DNA of 64,000 bases, taken from Ctena decussata (lineage: Eukaryota; Mollusca; Bivalvia; Lucinida; Lucinidae). The DNA lies in contig OZ022500.1 in NCBI GenBank assembly GCA_963989385.1, forward strand, positions 23,822,460 to 23,886,459, written 5' to 3'. Positions within the stretch are counted from its first letter, which is position 1; the number at the start of each line of letters is the position of its first letter. Shown piece by piece: positions 56,401 through 59,400 of the stretch. Position numbers and translations under genes: made by a program. Below the pieces are notes generated by a model. The model saw only the letters and a list, made by a program, of their open reading frames with translations, had not been told where the DNA came from and ran no database searches.

Positions 56401-59400
56401 AAACTAGCAAAAGATATTGATGTAACAGGTATTTAAACCTGTGTAGTACCGGTAAGTGAAACTAATACAATTGCATTACTACTTGGAAAGTTTACCCTAC
56501 CCATTCCCTTAATATAATAAAAGGCCATCGGCCAAGTGTCACCCGACGTTTGAAATGTGTCACAAACTTCAGCCCTTTATTCTGTTTCAGAGTAAATGTA
56601 TGGCCAAAAACAGAAAATATATATATTACAGAACCTGGTAAGCAAATGATAACTGAACATAAGCAAAGACATATACCCAATTACAGAGCCTCTTTATAAA
56701 ATACTTAAGTTCAGAACGGGGCATATATGTGTAAAATCAGGTTACTGAAACTATTGGCCCTTACAAAATGATCAAAACATCAAGACTGTATACCCAGTAC
56801 AACATAAGAGCCATAATCCTGCTTATATGAATCGGATGAAAAATAAACAATGCATTTATGAAAATTCAGCCCATTAATATGAATAGTTCTGGAGTTATCC
56901 CTTTTACCTTTAAGTGAATGTCTATTATCTATGAAAGGGGAATAATTCTGTCACTTATGATTTAGCACATCCTAACAATAATCAGAATAATCAATTTACC
57001 AAATGCTAATAGCATACCAAATTTCAGCTCTCTCTGTCAAACGGTTCAAAAGTTGGAAAAATGCCAAAAAATGACAAAGGGCCATAACTTTGTAAAAAAT
57101 AGGACAATTGAAATTCCAAAATCACATGTTTATCTTCAGATCATGATGAAACATTCCGCACAATATCAAGTCAATCTGATATAAAATGTTGCAGGAGTTG
57201 CGGGGACAAGGTCTAAGTCAGCAAGGGCCGTAACTCCATCAAAAATGGCCGAAACAAAAATAAACTACCACATGCATATCGTAAGAATACAATCTGTAAA
57301 ATTTCAAATCAATCCGATGAAAGATGTAGGAGGAGTTGCGGGGACAAGATTTCGGAGGGTCTGAGTCAGCAAGGGCTGTAACTCCATCAAAAATGGCCGA
57401 AACAAAAATCGAAAACCACATGCACATCTTCATATCATAAGAATACAATCTGTAAAATTTCAAATCAATCCGATGAAAGACGTAGGAGGAGTTGCGGGGA
57501 CAAGATTTCCGAATGGACGGACGGAAGGACGGACGCACACACGGACAGATGAGGGTCATTTCTATAGTCCCCCTCCGCCTACGTCGGGTGACAAAAAGGG
57601 AGCTTATCCTTCCAATATTACAGCAAATGAGCCGCAACACAACAAAACTAACAATGTGGTTTTGCGCCCAGCGCAGACTCAGTTCAGCCTGGGCATCTGC
57701 CCAGTCTGATCAGAGTCTTCACTGTCCGCATGGCGATAGCTTAGACCCTTAGCTAGCCTTGAGCACTTAATGAAGTCTGGTCAAACTGGGCAGATGTCCA
57801 GGCTGATCTGAGTGCACTGGGTGCACAACCACATTGTTGGTTTTGTCATGTTGCGGCTCAAATATGTAAAGCAGTCATGTAATTCAGCTATAAAATGGGT
57901 TTTTCTCCTCCAAAACAATCACAAAGATCTAGATCCATCTTACAAGATGGATCTAGATCTTTGGGATTGTTTTACAAGATGGATCTAGATCTTTGTGATT
58001 GTTTTGGAAGGGAAAAACCCTGTCTTATAATAGAAGAAATATGGTATTTCCACACTTACCATAAGTTTCAGGCATACTGTCCTTCTCATAGTAGTTATAA
58101 CCAAATGTTTGTGTCACGGTCGTTGAGCTACCAATAAAATTGAGGTAACAGGCACCAGAAGCAGGGTAATAGGTGAAACTAATACAGTTGAGATTATTAT
58201 TGCATGCTACGCGGCATTCGTCGACAGTTCCTGTCAGTGATGGATTAGTAAGAAGAGGTGTCGCTGCCATATCCAACTGGATACTATACTGGCTTACTGA
58301 ACCTGCAAAGGAAAACAAGACGTATGAAACAAGTAGCCCAAAGGGCAACAATTGCTCACCTGAGAGACATTGTAAACCTATAGGGATATTTAAGATGCTC
58401 AAGAGCAGCTAACTCCACAGTCAGTGGTCCAATCAGGCTGAAAATTAAACTCATCCAAAACGTTATGTATGCCCTCATTTAATATATGCAAGTTTAAAAA
58501 GTATCCGATCAAGAGCAAAATTGACAGAGCTGTCAAGGGCAGCTAACTTCGTAGTGGTTGGCCTGATCTGGGCAAAATTTGAACTTGTTTAAGATATTAT
58601 GCATTTCCTCATTACCTGCAAGTTTGAAAAGGATCGGATCAGTAGAAACCAAGAAAAAGTGGCAACACTGATTTTTTGGATGCTCAGGGCAGGTACTCCA
58701 TAGTCAGTGGTGGGATCTAGCCGAAATGCTAACTAATCCAAGCTTTTATGCATATCCTCATTACCTGCAAGTATGAAGAGGATCTGATGAAAAATGAAAA
58801 TGTGATGACGTTGTTTTCTCCATTATAAGACTATGGGATTTTTTTCAAACACTCAAGGGCAGCTAACTCCTTAGTCTGTGCTCAAATCCACCCAAATTTC
58901 GAACTCATCCAAGCTCTTATGTATAAGTAAAAAGTATGCAAAGACCAGGAACTGAAACAATCAAAATCCAAATCCAGCCCTCAAACCATAGTTGGAAACA
59001 ACTAAGATTACAAATGATCAAGATACAGAGAACATATGGCCAACCGAGTGAGCAGCTTGTTCCCAAAAGGTGGCCACTCAGCAACCCAAACCGAACCAAA
59101 AATAATAATAACATACATAAGGTAAAACATCACAGAAACTCTGACACCAAAAACAGGCAACAAAGAACCACAACAGAACTACCGCCTTGGAACGGTCAGT
59201 AATGAATTACTGGGGGGCTTAAATCGATATTACAGGCCCAACCTCACCCTCAGTTTCAGTATGTCATCATTACCTGCAAGTATGATAAGGATCTAATGAA
59301 AAACCTTGATTGCAGAACCCTGAAAGTCAAACTTGCTCGAGATATTGTCATGCCCTACATTTGTGTGAATTTATTTTAAAATCCATTGAGAAATGTAGGT

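Noticed and set aside
58936..59202. 88-codon plus-strand frame in the foreign insert
   Set aside because: Low-complexity Asn/Thr-rich translation without homology I can name; reported only as an unidentified insert.
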